A stretch of DNA of 64,000 bases. It comes from Melanocharis versteri (lineage: Eukaryota > Chordata > Aves > Passeriformes > Melanocharitidae). Numbering within the stretch: position 1 is the stretch's first letter; each line of letters begins with the position of its first letter. The stretch spans positions 318,731 through 382,730 of the forward strand of contig VZTG01010316.1 of the NCBI GenBank assembly GCA_013397845.1. The letters are read 5' to 3'. The notes under the pieces are model-generated. The model was not told where the DNA came from. It did no database searches and was given only the letters and a program-made list of their open reading frames with translations. Below, in pieces: positions 48,910 through 63,000 of the stretch. Position numbers and translations under genes: made by a program.

Positions 48910-51399
48910 TATGCCCCATCACCAAGCTGAGACCTCTTCATCTGGCTCCTAGTTGTGGAGCTTCAAAAGGGTAGACACAAGTTCCTACATAAAAGTGTGA
49001 CTGTGCTACAAAAAGACATTCTCTAAACATAGCAGATTTCAGAGCCGCGTCATTTACAGCAATTTCCTTATAATATCATGCTTTTAATATCAAGATTTTA
49101 ATATCATGCTTTTATCTTGGATTTTACACTACTGCCTTTTATCTCAGCACCCCAGTCCATGAATTTGTCTTATTGGCAGGTAATCTAGTTTTGTGAGCAA
49201 GTGCAGCTGCAGATGAATAGATACAGGTTTTTTCCTCCAAACAGGAAACCTTTTTCTTCTCCTCCTCCACTCCATTATACCCCTCTCCAAGGATGACAGC
49301 AGGTTGCACTCAGTCCTGGATAGCTTTTCTCTGCGGAAAAATATTTTACAGTTTGAAAGTCTATTGTTTCAGATCTTGGAGAGAAGGAAAAAGAAGGCTT
49401 AAACCACCACACTTTACCTCCTGGAAGCACCTGCAGAGCTGAGGTGTTGGTCTCCAATATTGTACTGCTCCGAGGCCGTTTGTAAGTGGCTGGTTGCTTC
49501 AAGAGGACTGTGAGATTTCCTTTGTGCCAGGCACAGTGACGTGGCTGGTTCTCACCCCATCAAGCACTGCTGTACCCGTGTGAATGCTACTTTGAGTTCA
49601 GTTACCTGTGAGCTTGAGCAAATGGTCACGTCCCATAGGACCAGACTGTTGCCATTGCTGTGACACCCAGAGGCTCCTGTGCTGTTCCTCCTCATCAGCA
49701 AAGGTTTGTAAGAAAGGATCCCGATATGATTTCAATGGATTTGACAGTATTTCACAGGGGCTGTTAGAATATTTAAGTGTAGATGGGTTTCAGTGATAAA
49801 TACAGACTTGCAGAAAACATAGTGGGAATTTTTTGGTAAGTTTTAGCACTATTCCTTTGCTTTTTTCTGAGTGGCACTGTTAAAATGTTGGTCAGGGGTT
49901 CAGTCTGAGTGTGCACTTTGAAAAACCAGTGTTCTGTAGGTATTTTGGCTGCATATCACCTGATACATTACATGAAAGTTAGTGGAAGTTGTTTGGCTTT
50001 CATTGCTGTAATATTGGAATGGCTAATGCAACCTAAATATTTCTTATCATCTCATTAAAACTCAACATTCCAGAGTCTCCTTACATATTTTTTTGGTAAT
50101 TCAGGAGTAAAGGATGTATCATCTAATAGAATTTCTAATTTGCTGTGCTTTTGTATTAAGATATGAAATAAAGGTACAACACCATTAGTAGATGCATTTT
50201 TTTAGACACTGAAAATTCTATGAAAAACAACGAGGGTTTTAAAATCCAGCAAAGCCTCATTATGAATTTTTCACAAGACAGTATCAGATGTTGTGAGGTC
50301 TGCTTTACAACACTGCCCAAAACACCTTACAGCCATCAGGGAACAGCTGCTGACTGGCCAAAGTCCCTGTGCATTCCAACTGCCCACACCAAGCCCTCTG
50401 CACTCACTCTCTGCAAATCACTTTGCCTTTTCCACCCCAGGGTTTTTAAGGCAGATGTAGAGCAGAGAGGGTCAAGAAGAAGAAGCCCTCTAGACTGAAT
50501 GCTGGTGGGAATTTGCAGACCAAGAGGGACCTCAGAAACTCCAGGCAGAAATCCTCCTGAGAGAAGTGCCCACTTAACTGCCTAGCGTAGTGAGCGGACA
50601 CGACAAGCAGAAGATTCAAGCCCAGGTTCCAGTTCATGCAGCAACTTAGCAAAAGTGTCTCTGTTGAATATGTAAGAGGGTTTAAGACCTTCAGACTCCT
50701 TGGCCATACTTGATTGTCAAATTTTGCATATTTATAATAACTAGGAATCAGTGCATGTCTTGAATACTTTACACTGTATGCAGTTACACTTATTTTTAAA
50801 GCATGGTGTGAGGAAGGAATGTTTCAGCACAAGTGTTGCACTTTAGTTAATAATTGACATGTTTAACATGCATTTTCTATGGCAACTGAGAGCATTCAGT
50901 TTTATATATACATATATATATATATTGACCTTGATGTCAAAGATTGCCACCTCCCCATGTGCAATTACTTTTTGCTTTCCCATATCTATGAAGTCCTGCT
51001 TTTATTGTGTTTAGTGAATGTTTGAGAAGCTGGACTGTAACCAGACAACCAAAGGGACAACAAACCACAGCATTTGGGCAGAAGAAGGCGGCCACAGATA
51101 AGGGCAATAGCAAGAACTTGTAAGTTTAGGTTGGCCCTTGCTATCTCAGGGAGTGAGATCAGACAGCTGACACAAAGATATGTCTTGAGATGGGTCAGTT
51201 TTGTGCAGGGGTTCCTTAGAACAATAAGGAAGTTGGCATGAGAAATCAGAAGCTACAAATTATTAAATTTATTATTAAAATAAAATAATTACCATGGGGA
51301 AACCTGGCAAGTGTTTCTGTTATAGTCAGGCATGACCCTTGCAGTAAGTTTGCCTCCATTCCTTCCAAAAAATAATCATTCAGTGAGTTAGGTAATTTC
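48910..51399. other. Non-coding sequence
   Basis: No gene supported. A short alternating TA tract lies at about 50904-50926. The segment 51020-51260 has no AT simple repeats and could be an unrecognised LTR-type fragment, but I cannot support this. Confidence 0.45.
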
Positions 51400-51438
51400 C
51401 TTTTTTTTCTTTCTTTTTCTTTTTTTCAGTTTTTTTTT

Positions 51439-51440
<2 letters not shown>
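51400..51440. repeat. Polypyrimidine T-rich run
   Basis: T-rich tract with scattered C directly preceding the GTT microsatellite. Together they suggest the tail of an old minus-strand retroposon, but no body is recognised. Confidence 0.6.
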
Positions 51441-51479
<39 letters not shown>

Positions 51480-51493
51480 GCTGTTGTTGTTGT
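51441..51493. repeat. (GTT)n microsatellite
   Basis: About 17 GTT units with a single CTG interruption at 51480-51483, then T/G-rich decay to about 51530. Near-pure arrays of this length are commonly polymorphic. Confidence 0.95.
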
Positions 51494-51540
51494 GGGTTTG
51501 GTTTGGTTTTTGGTTTTGTTTTTGTTTATTTTAATTTTGC

Positions 51541-54500
51541 ATGCTACTGTTTTACGTTGATAAACACAGATAGCATCACTGACTCTATATTAAGTATGAT
51601 GCACAAATGACATCCACATCCACTCCTGGACTGCTTTCTGGGATGAGACCAAAGTGTTGTTAACCTCCTGCACTCACTGTAGGGCTTCTAAAATGAATAT
51701 GGTTGTGCATATATCTGTACATATAGAAATGCACACTTGCACCACACACACACACATGCAGATGCATTTTTATGACACTTTTATCCTCCAGCTAAAGTGT
51801 AATCTTTTCTTTTGCTCAGGTTAATTTGATACATTCTCTACATGTAAGTCCTGCTTGACTCAGTTTAAAACTCCTGTAAGCTGTTTATAGTCTCATGGGA
51901 AAAAGAGAAGCTAAAGCAAATGTACTGTGAACCTGAGAGACACTCAGCACTTGCCTGAATTCTAGTTTTTAAGAAATGGAAATGCAAGCATGTAAAGCAT
52001 CTGTGCCATGTCCATCCCTCCCATAACCATGAACATCTTCCAAACCAGAGCTGTACAGGAGCATCTCAGCAACTGCTCCCTTGCCCTCCTCCCCACTCAG
52101 CCAGGTATTTCCCTCTGAAAATGTTTTCCTCCCTTCTGTCCTCCAACTCCTATTTCTTCTTAATCTTTTGAGCTCCCTTAAGCAGAGTGACATGATTTGT
52201 TGTTAAAGCGTTGCCCTTGTCAGGATGGTCACTGGGGACCTTCAGGCGTTTGTCGTAAGAGAGGAAGAGCAGCGGCCCTGGGGCAAGTGGTGACCTGCCT
52301 TCTCTTGTTTCTGCTTGGTTCCTGCTGGGAAAAGCAGTGGGATGAAGTGGTTTTACAGAGAAAACTCAGAGGATTCTACTTACACTCAGGCTTTTGTCAG
52401 ACTCTCTCTCTGGTATATAACTTCTGACCAAAATCAGAATTAAAGGATATACTCATGTGCCGTTCAGAGAGTCAGGCTTTAAGATGCCAGGCACAGCTCA
52501 TACTTTTCCATTTTTCTGTCTAAGTGGAGATGGAACAGTGATATAACCCACATGCCATCATCCTGGGATGGGCTGTACTCTGTCTAGAAAGGAGTTTGTG
52601 CCTGACACGAGCCTGTCTATTTCTTCCAGTCTATGAGCTGTTATCACCATCTTCAATGCAAGCAAGGCAAATCTGATTGAAATTTGAGAGAAAAAAAGAA
52701 AAAAAAAGAGAATTAAATAGCAGCAAAAGTAAAATAACTGTAGAACACCAGTCAGTTTACTTCAATTAGCAAGGGAAAAGAAAATTCTGTTCTGGTGTGC
52801 TATGCCTTTTGCAACGGAAATGATGATCTTGAGGGAAGCTGAGTTCTTAAGCAAATTGATGCCCCTCAATAATACCTAAGAAATACCGTTCAAATGGATA
52901 TATTGTGAGAAGTAGCACTCCTAAATCAGCTGGTGTCCTGCATACATTTACACAGATGAGAGGTGTCTATCTCACCATTAGTGTTTAATCTGGGGAAGAT
53001 TTCCATTCCTAACTGCCAGGTGATTGACGCTTCACATTTGTTCTTGAAATACATCTGGAAAAGACACAGATTAAGAGCTAAAACTATAACCATACAAATA
53101 GAGGATATATGAGGTAATGAATTTGGATTTTTTTTTCCTTTTTTCAAAGAATTAGTAACCTGAAAAGATAAGTTTCTACTTGTTCTTCTGAAACAACATA
53201 ATGAATGACTTTTTGTTCCAGATTCATATGAAGGACTTAACATTCAAAATACGTTGATTGGTTTTTTTGCTTTGTATGTCTGCACTGCTATATACAGGGG
53301 GCTTTGTGGCTCTGATTTGCTCAGGTACTAATTTGGTGCTGAATGAATTCTCATTCTGAACAGAGAGTACAATGCAAAGTAAAGTAGATTTCTGAAGGCA
53401 TTTTGTGCACAGAATATGATTAAGAAGCAATCAAGCACCGGAAACCCACTCAGTCCCCTACCTCGTTACTGGGTAGCTGGGTCATGCTGTAAGAGATGGA
53501 TCTAAAGCAATTCATTATTTTACAGAAAGATAAGCTTGAAGCTGTGTGGGCACATGGATAGTTCCCCCTCCCCAACAGCTTCCTGAAGTTTATTAAATCC
53601 ACACAGTAGAAAATGATGAAAAGAACTGAATTTCTTTCTTTCATTTGAAGAGAGCTTTGCATTTTAATACTTCTGCTGTTAATCAGTTTCCTTCAATTTT
53701 TCTCATAGCATCTTTTGGAAACTCACATATTTTGACATTTCATTTACTTTTCCAGATATGCAATTTACATTCTTGTAACATGTGGTGGACAGCAATTCTT
53801 GAGTCTAAAGAGTGACAGTAGAGGATTAGATAGCCCAGTTGCTCCTCAGTTTTTGGATTTTTTTTTCGATTAACTTTGAATAGGTTGGATCAGAACTTTC
53901 AAATTCTAATGTTGCAAAACTTCTTGTATACCCTGCATTCTTCATTAAAATAATTAATAGGCCTGGAGTCATTCTGAAACTGCTGTGTTAGGATTATGGT
54001 TATCAATAACTTGCACTGTGCTACAAAAGGGAAACTCATGATAAGTGTGAAGGAAACTTGTTGCCTGGGGTAAATTTCCAGAGGATAAACAGAAGTTGAC
54101 ACGTACCTTCCATTCCAGTGATGCCTTTTCTTTATAAAGGCAAGTTGAAATAGGCCATTACCTTTATTAGAAAGCCCCTTCCCAGAAAGGGTGTTATTCC
54201 CCTGTGTAACAAGGTGCCATACATCAGATAGAAAAGATTGTTTCTTCTCTAGATTGCCAGTCTTCTGCTGCCCTCTCAGATCCTCTGTTTCGTATAGGCT
54301 GGCACAAGGAATGGTATTGGCTAGATGATTTCAGATAGATCACTGAACACTTGGCATTTTACTTGGATAATTCAATCAGCTATGAATAAAACTCCATTTC
54401 CATTGCAAAGCTCTGACGTCCCTGTCTGCTCCTCAAGCTTTGCAGTGGAAAGTGAATTTTGTTCATAGATGGAGGAACAGTCACGGGTAGCAGATGCAAA

Positions 54501-57043
54501 ACTCAGAAGAGTATGATGATACCTATTAGAGCAGGCCACTGCTTTTAATGGGAATGTCAAGGTCCTTGTAAGGACAGGCATTCCAATTTATCCTCTGTCC
54601 AGTCTTCATCACTGCTGTCTGATTCCTCAATACTGTAGGAAAATAAGGTGCTACAGAAAAATCCAGGGCGTGCATTCCTCTGAAGTGAAATAATGGAAAT
54701 GGCAAAATCATGGGGCAACTAATTTTGATTTACTAATACGCACTGAATACTGTGCTGGGGAAAAGTATCAGGAGGTCTCTGCCTCCTTTTTCTGAGTCTG
54801 TGGACAAAACCATATTAACCTGAAAAGCTCTTTCTCTAAAAAAAAAAAATATTTATTGCTGATGCTTTCATATATCAAAATAGCTGCAATGGAGCTATTT
54901 CCACACAGAACAAAAGTGCTATTTGGAGGTGTTTGTTTTCATTGCCTTTCAAGGATTCGTTCTGTGCAATGCGTGAAAAATAGACTCCTGTGTTTACAGT
55001 CATACAGATCACATCAGCCTCTGTGTGCTGCCTATTCCCACAGGCATTGTTTTATCTCCTATCCTCCTCTCCAGTGGGTGTGGAGTGCAGACTCCAAGAG
55101 GTGCATGGGGCGCTGCAGAGATGAGCAGCTCTGGCTGTACAGTCCCCATGACGCTGCAGAGCGCTGGCACTGCAGATCCTGGTTTTATGTAAAAGAGGAT
55201 GGATGCGCTGGAGGAAAGGATACGATGCGCTGACCGGGGTGGCAGGAGGTCAGACTCACTGGGTAGGATAACAAGAGGCTTTTGGGGGCTGAACCGATTT
55301 CTAAATATGAGCCGAAGAGCTCACACGTGTCCTCCCTTTCTCAAATGCTGGCACACATTGCTTTAATGGCTGTTGCTAGGGCTTTAGCTTTCTGAAAGGC
55401 AGTTAGAAGAAACAGCTTAGCCAAAATGTGACTGACAGCCAGAGCTGGGGAGAACAAAATGTCCCCATGAAAGGAATATGGTCCAGCACTTTACACTCAT
55501 GATAAATTTAGGAATTGCTGGCAAAATTACCCTGTTGACAAAGAAATTGGTAGATGGTAAATACCAATAAGCTCTGCTTTTATCCCCTTACCCATACCTC
55601 ACCTCTTACAAGGTCAAGAGACGTTGATTGACTTAGTTTGGGGTTATTTTGGTTGTTGTTCTCTGTTGTCCTTTTATTCAAGCCTTAGCAGAACAGACAG
55701 TCTTCAAATCCTTCTCTGCTTGGACTCCACTTCGTCCTTCTGTGCCATCAATGGACACTGTGCCCCAGAGCTGTGCTGTGGAAAACACCCATGGAGGCTT
55801 GGGGTGAGGGCAGAGCAGGGGCATAGCTCAGAATCGTGCTGGTGAATCTTCTCCTTACTAATCTTAGCCTCCTTTAGGGAACTTATCCTTTTCCAGATAG
55901 CACAAAGTTTTTGATTGTACATCTTGCCTTCCTAAAAGAAGAAACTTACATGCATGAATTTGCAATTAAAAGCAAAGCCTGCTTGCCATTCCTTTGGAGG
56001 GCTTTGTTGGAACCATGTCTTTTGCTGTCCATTGTGCAGGACCAGGAACAGTCACGCCGAAATCCCAAGTGGAGCTCGTCTGAAGGCTGAGAATCCACCT
56101 CCTTTTCCCACCTGAATAGTTGCCATCAAAACTGACTCAGAAATCTATTCTACTTTTTTTTCCCTCAGTACTTTTAATGTTAATTACTTAATCATTGAAG
56201 AGACTTCTTTTTGTTCTCTTCTCTAACATAGTTATTATTTAGAAATCCAGGAATTAATTGTCATAAGAACAGACTTTCTGCTCTGTAAGGGAAAGTAGAA
56301 GTTCCATTTGTCACCCTGACTGTGAGATTTCCTTGCTTTCCAGTGCTGCAGCTGTCACAATACTCACGTCTGTTTTCTTGGAATGACATGCACTTGGAAC
56401 CCAGTACAACTGTGGTTGTCATTTCTCTACCCATGCAGAGACACCTGGGGTACAAGTTTCCCTTCAAGCATTTAATCCTCAAGATAATACACAACCACTG
56501 TACAAACGCCTCATTTTCTGTAGCTAATACTCTTCCCTCAGCTGTGCAAGAACAGTTTCACCTTTTCTCAGCATTATAAATGTGGCAGCTAGGCAAAGGC
56601 AGTAGCTGGAAACAAGAGCAGAGGGTAAAGCCCCATGCTGTTGTCATTATCCTGACCTCTCACAGCAAAGGTGCAGAAATTTCCAACTGAAATAAATACA
56701 GAGACGATTCCATACTGTAAAGAGTGCTTTTTAACAGCAGTGAATTCAGTTTTCATGGTCTTTTTTGTTTCCCAGGTACAGAATACATTCTTGATTAATT
56801 GCTCTACTTTACCGCAAAACTCTGACCTCAGTGGCAACAGCAGTTTCACACTTTCTGGAGGTGAGCTCTGCCCATGCTGAGCAACAGCACAACAGCTAGG
56901 AAACACCTCTTGGGTGATGCTAGCTTTTTTTTTTCTTTTTTTTTTTTTTTGTTTTGTTCTAAAACACTTCTGTACCCCTTTCCCCAGTAAAATCAACATT
57001 ATTAAGATGCTCTCCTGGGCCACGGCACTGCTCAGCACAGGCA
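51541..57043. other. Non-coding AT-rich sequence
   Basis: Short (CA)n at about 51739-51756 and A- or T-rich runs at 52686-52710 and 56924-56950. The 125-codon plus frame at 54856-55233 and the 149-codon minus frame at 56589-57038 lack domains, and the second is partly a product of the T run. No exon, RNA gene or transposon recognised. Confidence 0.5.
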
Positions 57044-57076
57044 GGGGCAGGAAGGGGAAGGGGAAAGTCTTGGGGG
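57044..57076 (+). other. Possible G-quadruplex motif
   Basis: Four runs of four or five G (GGGG-N6-GGGG-N2-GGGG-N8-GGGGG) lie within 33 bases. One loop is longer than the usual limit of seven. Seen directly; structure formation is inferred. Confidence 0.4.
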
Positions 57077-60000
57077 AGGCTTGGAGTTCTGTCTCCCGGA
57101 CTGTCTGGGTAGGGAGGCCGAAGGAAAACCATCACTGTGGACAAGAACAAGCACAGGTTGTACCCTGGGGTCCTCCTGGACCCTTTCCATTCTGAATGCA
57201 TCCCAGTGATTATGCGAGGTGTGCTCCTTGCACAGATAGATGGGATTGCCTCACCTGCAAGTTTCCTCGGTTTGACACTTCAAAATAACCTTTCAAGCAC
57301 GAGTTTTTCATTCTTCTCTATTTTTTTTTCTGAGTAGTTTTGTCTGTAAAAATATTGACTTAGCAAATCAAGAAGTAACACCTAGATTTCTCCATAAAAA
57401 TAAATCTTTAATATTGAACTTGGGATTGAGGACTCAAAACTCTGTTAATGCACAATTTTATTGCCTTTATTGATGATCAAACATTACCACACATCATGCT
57501 TTTAAAGGGGAGTTTGAGGAGCTAGCTCCCTCTGGGAGACGAATTTTAATTCATGGTTATTTATTCTTTCCTTTCTTTTTATACAGACTGTTTGTTGTTG
57601 GGTTGGGGGTGATTTTTCTCTAAAGGAATGAATGGTTATACTCTGTTGCAGCCATACCTGCCTAAGAGTTACTTGCTCATAAATCTGCAGTCCAACACCG
57701 ATTCGTTATTTCAAGGCCTGAGAGGAACAAAGTTGGTTCAATGAATTTTGTCAATACATCCTATTCCAGAGCCCGACTAAAACCCATTCCTAAAACAAGC
57801 TGAAAAGCAGCACAGCCTTGATCATTGATTTACATTAGAGAATTTCCGTCAAATGCTTGCAGTGAGTCTGCTGTTCCCATTTGCACAGCTATTTAGGACT
57901 CTAGAAATCTCAGCCTAAAACTATAATGGAGGGGGGAGACTGTAGTTACATCATGAATTAGTTTCACTAGCGACTGCTCTTTGGGTTGTCCAAATAGTTC
58001 TCGCTGTATCGATGTTGGCTGGAGTTGAGGGATTTTTGGGTTTTTGTTAGTGATGATGTCTGCTCTGCAAGGCCTTTTGTCTTTAGCCATAAAAGGATAA
58101 AAAAGTGGAATTTCATCTTATTGAATGTATTTGAATACAGAATGGAGTATCTCTGTATCAGGCACCTATTTACTGCCCTTTCTCTTGCCTACAGTAACAC
58201 TAAAATAGTGTTTGGGGGAAAAATCCATTACAGTCTCACTTCAGTGCTAATGAGCTTTTTATTTACTAACTGTTTATGACACATGGTATTAGGAATGTGG
58301 CTTATCCTATCAAGGTTCAGAAACATTTTATGGTACAGAAGCTCATGTTTCTAATCAAAGCAACTGCTATCTTGATTTTGAAGCAGCAAACACCTATAAT
58401 GAATTGCTGATGAATGATTTGTGTGTAAAAATCATTAATTGAATTTTTTTAATCAATATGTTTGTGGAATTTGCTACTGGAAAAAAAAAAGAAAGAAAGG
58501 AGATCTGTATCAGTAATTCAATGAGTTACTAAAAAATTTCCAGTTAGGAACAAAATTAATGTAATTAAATGGAAACTCATTAAAAGTTCAGACTAGGAGT
58601 TTAGTTTTCTAATAGAATTATGTCCTAAAATAATAGGACATTCAGCCTCACAAAGAGCACAATTTTAAGCTGGCCTTTAAGACATGAGGATTTCAGCTGA
58701 AGTGTTAATGATGTATAAAACAGTGTGTGTTATTAAAATTATGACATCCAGTCCTACATACGTGTCCTACATATGTGTCAAGACTTTCAGCACTCTTACA
58801 TTAATTATGTACTTGCTATTCAGCACCACTGAGTAGAGGGTGGTCCATTTGTACAAGTTTATTAAAAAAAAATCTGACTAACCAATTTCTGCTTCAGCTG
58901 TACAACTCTGAAGATGGAGAGTGTGCAGTTAGAGCAAGGAGAAATAGGACTGGAGCCAGTGCAGAAGAATTCAGCTGACTTACTTATAACAAGTACACCA
59001 ACATTACCACAGATGTCATTCTCTATAATTTATAGAGCAGTTTGCAGTTCTGTTAGGTTGAATCAGTCATAACTGGAGAACAGACTGTAAAGTTACACGA
59101 GTGTACCACTCTTAACTTGTAGGATAGCAAAACAAAATGATTTAAATGTGTTAACAAGGCTAAATGTCCCTCAGATACTTAGAGGAAGAGATGGAGTGGC
59201 TGGATTTGAGCTGTCAGGGCTGACAGAATGAGAGTCAGGATTAATATTCAACATGAGGGTTTTGAAATCCATACTTTATTTAGCAAAGCAAGCAGGTTAG
59301 TTTTCAGTGGAATACCATCATAGCCTTCACCCAAAAGTTTGCTGCCTGTGTCAGTGTATTATTGCACGAACACAGGCAATATTGCTGATGACTGAGCTGC
59401 AGGCAGCCTGCAGCAGGAAAACTGGGTGATCCAGAAGAGTACTGATAAAGAGTTATGATGCCATTATCTGTCGTGAACACTACTCAGATGGAGCTTTACA
59501 ATTTATGCAAAGGCAAAGTCAAGTGGTAGGCCTGAAGGAGACCTTGAAAACTTCCACAGAACAATATCTCGTGCATTTTATATGGGAATTTTCTTCATAA
59601 TTTGGAGTTTGATGTGCTGATGAGCTGTCAGAAGGACTCTGCACAGAGATAGTTTTATTTCAAATATTCTTGCCAAGGGAACAAAAAAAGCAATCACCCC
59701 TGCATGTTTGATTTATAATTAACAGGAATAAAAATGTAATTGCAAATGTAGCTGCCACATCTAGGCATGGTATAAATATTTTATGCAGTGCTTCAAAGTT
59801 GCATATAATGTGCACTGTAAAATTTGAGTATCATAGTAAATGAAGTTATTAAACCTTTAAACAAGAAATTCTGGACTCTCACAATTATGGAAACACTGGT
59901 GTGTTGAACAATGATCCTGTAAATTACAGCACGTAACAAAAAATTCTTATCTCTCTGCAGAATGTGCAGGAATATAAATGTCTTGTAGAATTGGTAAAAA

Positions 60001-63000
60001 TGAAAAGCTGAAGGTTGAAAGGACTTTGGATGAACTTTATGAATTCTGCTCTCAAATATATTCATAAATTATATTTATTGTTTTAAGGCGTAAGCAATTC
60101 TTTAAGAGGGGATGTCACACAGGTTATTTGGAGGTCAGGTTGCAGGTTTAGGAACTTCAAATATCCTGTTTGCAGATAGCTCTTCGGCACCTCATTTATG
60201 GAAACAGGGACCCATCCCAAAAATGCCATTATACCTGTTTATATTTCTGCCAGTGGCATATCTGAGCAGCACCAGATACTATCGGAGGACACCTCCGCTG
60301 TAAGAGCTTGGAAAGTTTCTGGGAAGCCAGGTCACTCCTTTGATGCTGGCAAGAAGCCCAAAACACCACACGGCAGCTACTGCAGCAAGCCACAGGGTTT
60401 CACTGTGCTCAGGGGAAGCGCTGGGCGTTGAGCAGCCTGATTTCCAGAAGCACGAGTGATGTGTGTCACTTCAGCCAGCACTGATGAAAGTGCCCTTCCT
60501 GCTGTGTAATCCGTGCATCTGGCAGATGGCATTTGTGATTAGTATTGATCAGTGGAGGGTGTGAAAGGTATCTACCTGAGACTGAAGCAGAACAGGGCAG
60601 TCAGACATCTGCCCACAAGCACCACAGAGAGGATATTTTCACATCTTTCCCATCCCAAATGTGATGATGTCTTGTATCACTGGCACCTAGAGACTCTGCC
60701 CAAAAAGCTGCGGGTAGAATATTTCTCCTCCCTTCCTTCTTCCTTCCCGGGACCAAACAGATGCTGCAAAACAGCATAATAACTTTTTATAGAAAAGATA
60801 CTGCTACCAATAGTGACACGGAAGCTGGCATTTTTATAAAGCCTGAAGGCCACCCAATTATTATTACATGTAATGTCTAGATAATGTATTATTTTATGTA
60901 AAGTGTACATATAATATATTAATGTGTATAGTGTAGCAAATGGGGTTTTCTGATTAAGCTCTTGTTAATGATATTATAGGACACAAAAGAAAAAGATTTG
61001 ACATCAAAACAGGCATGTCAAAAAAAAGTAGTCAAATGGGGGAAGATGTAGCAGAGGAGAAAATTAATCCCAGTATTAATATATATTTTTCTTAGCTTAG
61101 AACTAAATAATGATTATGAACTTTCTTCCCCTCTGCCATCCCAGGGTAGAATAATAAATTATTTATTTTCACAATGAGTACAGTTGCTTTCTAATCTGAA
61201 AAACCTCCTCTTCTGCAACAGAATTTCATGTAAATATAGATCAATTCTTACATCAATCCTTCTGCCCTTCATAGTTATTTCATGACTGCTCGGGCCAAGC
61301 TAGAAATGTCAGGGTGGGAAAGGGGGATTGTAAGTCAGAGTCTGCCTTGCAGGGTTTCTAAGTACTGATAAAGGCTCTATAGGATATTTGTGTTGCTGAA
61401 CTGAACTGAGGCTTGTATCTTTTGCCTCTTTTGTGCAACAAACTTCAGAAGCGTTACCTTGTCCTTCATACACAGAAATATCATGATGTGATGTGATGTG
61501 ACCCTCACAGCGGGAGAATTGGGGTGCACGAATGCCAAATGAGTGCAGGACAGTGTGCAGTGCTCTGCTCCAGAAGGGCCACGGTTAGGGGATCACACTC
61601 AGCCCTAGAGAGAAGGGAGGCATGCTGGAGGCAGAACTGCAGGTGACTGCTCTGAAGGCCATGAGAGAAGACTGCAGGTCAAGAGGAAATGGTATAATTT
61701 GTATAACAAAGAAATCAAGTCAAATTTGGGATGAATTTTTTATCCAGATTCAGATAATTTTCAGGCTTTTAATGTGAGGCTTAGTATTCTTTCTGATGGG
61801 GTTTGGAATACCAGAATATTATCCCTAAACACCAGAGCACTGTAAAGGACTCAATATTAATGTGGTTTAGTTAGTCACTCTTGTATTTGCTAGTAGAGGG
61901 GGAGCAAAGAGGAAGGTGATGGCCTTTTTTGTGTGCCATATCTGTCCCAAAAGTATGCGTGTCATATTGGCTGACAACACAATCAGACACTGAGCTATAG
62001 CTATTTATCTCCTGTGAACACTAAATTACATGTTTATTAGTTCAAAGATGTAAAAATGATCAGGCAATCGCAATAATAGAGCTCCTGAACTAAAGAAAGC
62101 TTTGAGTTCATTAGTCTGTGTGCATTCATGGAAAGCCTGTGATATTTTATCAGGAAAACATTTGCAGTAAAGAGAAAATTACCAGAGTAACCCATATTTC
62201 AAACGTTTCCAAAGAGAGTGGTTTCTGGTCTTTAAGTTGGAAATGGACAGATTTCTGGGAACTTGGCTGTAGCAACATGCAAGAAAGATGCAACTGATTC
62301 TTTAAATACTCTGTAAAGTGTTCATGTCCCACCCACTCTTGCTGCCACAGAGTGTAATCTGAGAAGTATCATACAAAATATGATGTTGAAAACAGATGTC
62401 TGGATTTAGACCTGACCTTGAATGAGTAAAGGAAAGGAAAAAGTCTGTTTAGCGCAGCAGATTGGAAAAGAAATCGTATTCCGGTTCCCTAGGAAAGTAC
62501 AATCAGATAGAAGGTATCAATAAAAACATAAATAAACCTGTTTACAAGCAAACTGAGGCTTACTTTACAAATTGGATTCTTAAAAAGAGAGAAAAATCAA
62601 CAAAACCACACCAATTCTCAGTGTGAGCAGAAGGCCCTGGTGGAATAGTCTTGGTTCAGTCAGTAACAGAGAACAGTAGAAGACAGTCTGCTTTCAGTAA
62701 GCTCAGTCCAGTCTTTTCCATTTCACTGGAAGGTGGAAAGCCTGTGAGTGACAATGTCTATCTCTACATCTGAATTAATCATCCTGGTTCCTTGAGCAGT
62801 CATCAGAGAGAAATGGGCAATGAGTGATACAGTGGACCTTCAATATTAATTTTGTTCCATTCTAGCTGCAATTCAAATTTGTGATGCATTTTTAAAAATA
62901 TATTTGTAAAATAGAGATTTCTAACAGACAGAGAAGTTTTGTATTACACCTAAACATATATAGTGAGAATTCCTGCCTTTCTGGTGTCCCACTGGAAGGG

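Noticed and set aside
56589..57038. 149-codon minus frame, the longest in the window
   Set aside because: Part of it translates the poly(T) run at 56924-56950 into lysines. It has no domain, signal peptide or splice support, and there is a competing plus frame over the same bases.
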